Shown piece after piece: positions 14,561 to 17,368 of a stretch of 17,368 nucleotides of DNA. The notes under the pieces were generated by a model, which worked only from the letters and a program-made list of their open reading frames with translations, made no database searches and was not told the DNA's origin. Each line of letters starts with the position of its first letter. The first letter of the stretch is position 1. The stretch comes from Halovivax sp. (GTDB taxonomy: Archaea > Halobacteriota > Halobacteria > Halobacteriales > Natrialbaceae), in the NCBI GenBank assembly GCA_007119345.1, contig SKPV01000159.1:1-17368 (forward strand), given 5' to 3'. A program made the translations under genes and the position numbers.

Positions 14561-14806
14561 TCACACCCTGAAGAACGCGAGCAGGAACAACGATCCGACG
14601 AGGATCACGAGCAGAATCTTCGCGGCGAGGAACAGGCGGTGGTGACGGTCGCAGACGTACGCCCGCTGCAGCGAACCGTCCGGCGCCGTGCCGACGGCTC
14701 GCGGCACCGACCCAGGTCGGGGACAGCCGTCGACCTGGCAACCGGGCTCGGACTCCTCCTCGGCCACCTCGGCGTCCGCGGGGGCGAACGGATGGTCGGC
14801 GGTCAT
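14561..14806 (-). CDS. Small zinc-binding protein with C-terminal membrane helix
   Basis: This 81-residue protein has an acidic N-terminus, then Cys23 and Cys28 (GCQVDGCPRPG) and Cys52 with His55/His56 (YVCDRHHR), a likely single zinc site. One membrane helix follows (about 58-79, FLAAKILLVILVGSLFLLAFF), ending at Arg-Val. No family is recognised; small zinc-finger proteins are common in haloarchaea. It may be a membrane-anchored adaptor. ATG 14806 has ACCATAGG about 25-30 bases upstream as a weak promoter. It lies downstream of the ABC ATPase genes on the same strand, with a 148-base gap, and is convergent with SDR copy 2. Confidence 0.7.
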   Translation of the reverse strand: MTADHPFAPADAEVAEEESEPGCQVDGCPRPGSVPRAVGTAPDGSLQRAYVCDRHHRLFLAAKILLVILVGSLFLLAFFRV

Positions 14807-14954
14807 ACGCGTGTACTGTCGGCCGAACGCCTATGGTCCTTTCGCCGGACTGTGTCTCGCGACGACACGGGCCTCGGACCGCGCGAGGTCCCCGTCGGGG
14901 GACGAGTCCACTCGTCGGAGAAATCGGCGGCCGACGCGGCGGGAGCGCCGGCAG

Positions 14955-15980
14955 CTACTGGAACTCGGGGTGGGTCGGCGCCTCCTCAAGTTCCTCGTCG
15001 TAGAGGATGCACCGAGCCGCCTGGCCGCCGCCGACGTCGTGGAGCGCCGGTTCGTCGGGCGCGCACGCCTCCCTGGCCTCGGGACATCGCGGGGCGAACC
15101 GGCAGCCGGGGTCGAGGTCGATCGGATCCGGTACCTCCCCCTCGATCTCGATCGGCTCCCGGGACTTGTCGGGGTCGACGATCGGCGTCGAGGAGACGAG
15201 CGCCCGCGTGTACGGGTGCTTGGGATCGTTGATGACCTCGGTGGCCGGCCCCAGTTCGACGATCTTCCCCAGGTACATGATGGCGATCCGGTCGCAGGTG
15301 TGCTTGAGCAGCGAGATGTCGTGGCTGATGTACATCACGGCGAGTCCCATCTCCTCCTGGAGCCGGTTGAGCAGGTCGAGGATGCTCGCCCGGACGCTGA
15401 CGTCGAGCATGCTGGTCGGCTCGTCCGCGACGACGAACGACGGGTTCAACACGATGGCTCGCGCGATGCCGACGCGCTGGCGCTCGCCCCCGCTCAGTTC
15501 GGTGGGGTACTCGTTGGCGAACGCTTCGGCGGGCCTCAGTCCGGACATCTCGAGCGTCTCGAGGACGCGAGCCTCCCGCTCCTCCTCCGTCCCGATATCG
15601 TGGACGTCGAGGGGCTCTTTCACCCAGTTAAACACCGTGAACCGGGGATTGATCGACTTGTACGGGTCCTGCTGGATGATCTGCATCTCGGTGCGGAGGT
15701 TCGGGTCCTCCTGGAGGCGCTCGGTGACGTCCTCGCCCCGGTAGCGAACCCGGCCCGCCGTCGGCTCGTTCAGCCCGAGGAGGGTCTCCCCGAGGGTCGT
15801 CTTTCCGCAGCCGGACTCGCCCGCGATGCCGAGCGCTTCCCCCTCCCGAACGTCGAGTGAGACGCCGTCGACCGCCTTCACCGTCTTGGGTTCGCCCCAG
15901 CCGAACAGCCTGCTGAAGAGGTCGTCGTCCGCGCTGAACTGCTTCTTGAGCCCCTCGACCTCGAGGACGCGCTCAGTCAT
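14955..15980 (-). CDS. Dipeptide/oligopeptide-type ABC importer ATPase, DppF/OppF-like
   Basis: This 341-residue ABC ATPase has Walker A GESGCGKTT (54-62), the Q-loop at IIQQDP (101-106), signature LSGGERQRV (162-170), Walker B FVVADEP (182-188), His220 and a C-terminal oligopeptide-transporter extension with Cys293, Cys299, Cys306 and Cys324, which in such ATPases can hold an Fe-S cluster. It pairs with the preceding ATPase under two permeases. The start ATG 15980 overlaps the previous gene by eight bases and has GGAGGTGA (15984-15991) directly upstream. In haloarchaea this transporter class also serves sugars and oligosaccharides, so peptide import should not be assumed next to sugar enzymes. 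Confidence 0.92.
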   Translation of the reverse strand: MTERVLEVEGLKKQFSADDDLFSRLFGWGEPKTVKAVDGVSLDVREGEALGIAGESGCGKTTLGETLLGLNEPTAGRVRYRGEDVTERLQEDPNLRTEMQIIQQDPYKSINPRFTVFNWVKEPLDVHDIGTEEEREARVLETLEMSGLRPAEAFANEYPTELSGGERQRVGIARAIVLNPSFVVADEPTSMLDVSVRASILDLLNRLQEEMGLAVMYISHDISLLKHTCDRIAIMYLGKIVELGPATEVINDPKHPYTRALVSSTPIVDPDKSREPIEIEGEVPDPIDLDPGCRFAPRCPEAREACAPDEPALHDVGGGQAARCILYDEELEEAPTHPEFQ

Positions 15981-17094
15981 CGTTCACCTCCACTTCTTCG
16001 ACGCGCTCGTCCGCCGGCTCCTCCCTGAGCGACAACCACGTCTCCTTATCGTTCGCCTCCTCGCGCATGTACGCCGCTTCGTCGGCGCGGTGGCACTCCA
16101 CGATGTGACCGTCCTCGTACTCCTCAGCCTGGGGCGTCACCTCCCAGCACTCGTCCTCGGCGAACGGACACCGCGGGGCAAACCGACAGCCCTCGTCGGG
16201 GTCGACGACCTCGGGCGGACTGCCCGGGATGGAGACGAGGTCCTGGTCGTCCTCGGAGATGTCCGGGAAGGCGTTGCTCATGCCCAGCGTGTACGGGTGC
16301 CGGGGGTTCTTGATGATCGTCCTGGCGTCGCCGAACTCGACGACGCGGCCGCCGTACATCACGGCGATGTAGTCGCAGTTTTCCGAAACGACGGACATGT
16401 CGTGGGTGATCATGATCATCGCCGTCTCGAATTGCTCTTGCAGGTCGTCGATCTGGCGGAGGATCCGGTCCTGGATCATCACGTCCAGCGCCGTCGTCGG
16501 CTCGTCCGCGAGGATGATCGACGGGCTGAGCGCGAGCGCCATGGCGATCATCGCCCGCTGGGCCATCCCGCCGGAGAACTGGTGGGGGTAGTCGTCGACC
16601 CGGCTGCCGTCGAGGCCGAGGTTCTCGAACAGCTCCTCGGCGCGGGCCCACGCTTCCTGCTTCGAGGTGTCCTCCTCGTGGCGGCGGATCACGTCGACGA
16701 TCTGACGGCCGACCGTCTTCACCGGATCGAACCCGTTCATCGCCGTCTGCGGGATCATCGAGATCTCGGTCCAGCGAACCTGCTCTCTGAGGTCTTTCTC
16801 CGACAGTTCGGTGACGTCGATGCCCTTCAGCCGGATCTCGCCGTCGACGACCTCGCCGTTTCGCGGCAGGAGCCGGATGATAGACTTCGCGAGGGTCGTC
16901 TTGCCGCAGCCGGACTCGCCGACGAGCCCGAGCGTCTCCTGGTGGCCGAGTTCGACGCTCACGCCGTCGACGGCGTGCAGGTCGCCGCGTTCGGTGTGGT
17001 AGTAGGTCCGCAGATCCTCGATCTCGAGCAGCGGCTCGCGGTCCTGAGCGTCTCGATCCGTCCGTCTCGCGTCGGAAGTGTCGTCGGTCGTCAT
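15973..17094 (-). CDS. Dipeptide/oligopeptide-type ABC importer ATPase, DppD/OppD-like
   Basis: This 373-residue ABC ATPase has Walker A GESGCGKTT (59-67), the Q-loop at MIPQTAMNG (113-121), signature FSGGMAQR (173-180, the form typical of the D subunit), Walker B IILADEP (193-199), His231, and a C-terminal extension with Cys303, Cys309, Cys316 and Cys334. The first 20 residues are charged and variable. ATG 17094 shares one base with the permease stop (TAATG) and GGAG precedes it. It is translationally coupled on both sides within the importer operon. Confidence 0.92.
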   Translation of the reverse strand: MTTDDTSDARRTDRDAQDREPLLEIEDLRTYYHTERGDLHAVDGVSVELGHQETLGLVGESGCGKTTLAKSIIRLLPRNGEVVDGEIRLKGIDVTELSEKDLREQVRWTEISMIPQTAMNGFDPVKTVGRQIVDVIRRHEEDTSKQEAWARAEELFENLGLDGSRVDDYPHQFSGGMAQRAMIAMALALSPSIILADEPTTALDVMIQDRILRQIDDLQEQFETAMIMITHDMSVVSENCDYIAVMYGGRVVEFGDARTIIKNPRHPYTLGMSNAFPDISEDDQDLVSIPGSPPEVVDPDEGCRFAPRCPFAEDECWEVTPQAEEYEDGHIVECHRADEAAYMREEANDKETWLSLREEPADERVEEVEVNDD

Positions 17095-17368
17095 TAGTGT
17101 CTCAGCTCCGGATTGGTGATCTCCTCGAGGCTACGGCCGATGAAGAAGACGGCCATCACCAGCAGCATCAGGCAGATCCCCGGCGGCAGCACCCACCACC
17201 AGGCGTGGCGAATCCCGCCCGAGTGGTACGCCTGGAACAGCATCTGGCCCCACGAGTAGAGTTCGGGGTCGCCGAAGCCGAGGAACGCCAGGCTCGCCTC
17301 GTAGATGATCGCGTACGCCACCGCGAACGCCATGTACAGGCCGACGAGCGGGAGCACGTTCGGGAAGA
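17094..17368 (-). CDS. Dipeptide/oligopeptide-type ABC importer permease, DppC/OppC-like, partial (C-terminal part)
   Basis: The C-terminal 90 residues are present; the gene begins outside the window. The EAA cytoplasmic loop that contacts the ATPases is clear (EASLAFLGFGDPELYSWGQML), flanked by membrane helices LPLVGLYMAFAVAYAIIY and WVLPPGICLMLLVMAVFFIG. The tail ends in LEEITNPELRH, as in OppC/DppC proteins. The stop TAA overlaps the start of the next ATPase. The DppB-like permease and the substrate-binding protein are presumably further right, outside the window. Confidence 0.88.
   Translation of the reverse strand, partial: FPNVLPLVGLYMAFAVAYAIIYEASLAFLGFGDPELYSWGQMLFQAYHSGGIRHAWWWVLPPGICLMLLVMAVFFIGRSLEEITNPELRH

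Overview
The window is a stretch of haloarchaeal (class Halobacteria) chromosome or large replicon. The evidence is the high GC content, strongly acidic proteins, TATA boxes placed about 26-35 bases before start codons (leaderless transcripts), Shine-Dalgarno motifs only at operon-internal genes, and archaeal-type glycerol genes. No rRNA, tRNA, CRISPR array, insertion sequence or integrase was seen. The genus cannot be fixed from the sequence.

Left part (1-7795): a complete glycerol catabolism locus. glpK (glycerol kinase) reads rightward. Divergently, glpA-glpB-glpC (the three-subunit membrane-associated glycerol-3-phosphate dehydrogenase) read leftward and run by a one-base stop/start overlap into a Cdc6/Orc1-like AAA ATPase that leaves the window. 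Together they take glycerol to glycerol-3-phosphate and then to dihydroxyacetone phosphate, with electrons passing to the quinone pool. No glycerol facilitator and no GlpR-type regulator lie in the window. The operon carries three in-phase tandem repeats: in the glpA tail, across the glpB stop, and in the middle of glpC.

Middle (7796-8518): a 0.7 kb stretch with lower GC and no convincing gene between convergent genes. It holds palindromes and a 28-bp direct repeat.

Right part (8519-17368): a probable sugar or sugar-acid utilisation region. It contains a zinc-type medium-chain dehydrogenase, three classical short-chain dehydrogenases (two of them about 65% identical paralogues), an extended-SDR protein like uronate/aldose dehydrogenases, an aldose-1-epimerase-like mutarotase, a small zinc-binding membrane protein, and the 3' half of a dipeptide/oligopeptide-type ABC importer operon (permease C end plus two ATPases). 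Mutarotase, aldose/uronate dehydrogenase and KduD-like SDRs next to an uptake system suggest oxidative breakdown of an imported sugar or uronide. The substrate cannot be read from sequence. Four of these genes share a promoter-proximal motif, GAGGT-(A/G)AACT-(A/G)-TTATG or a variant, just upstream of the start, suggesting a common regulon.

Most notable are the shared promoter motif, the Cdc6-like ATPase with a lysine-less Walker A coupled to glpC, and four tandem repeats with unit lengths 33, 39, 45 and 51 bp, all multiples of three, two of which span stop codons.
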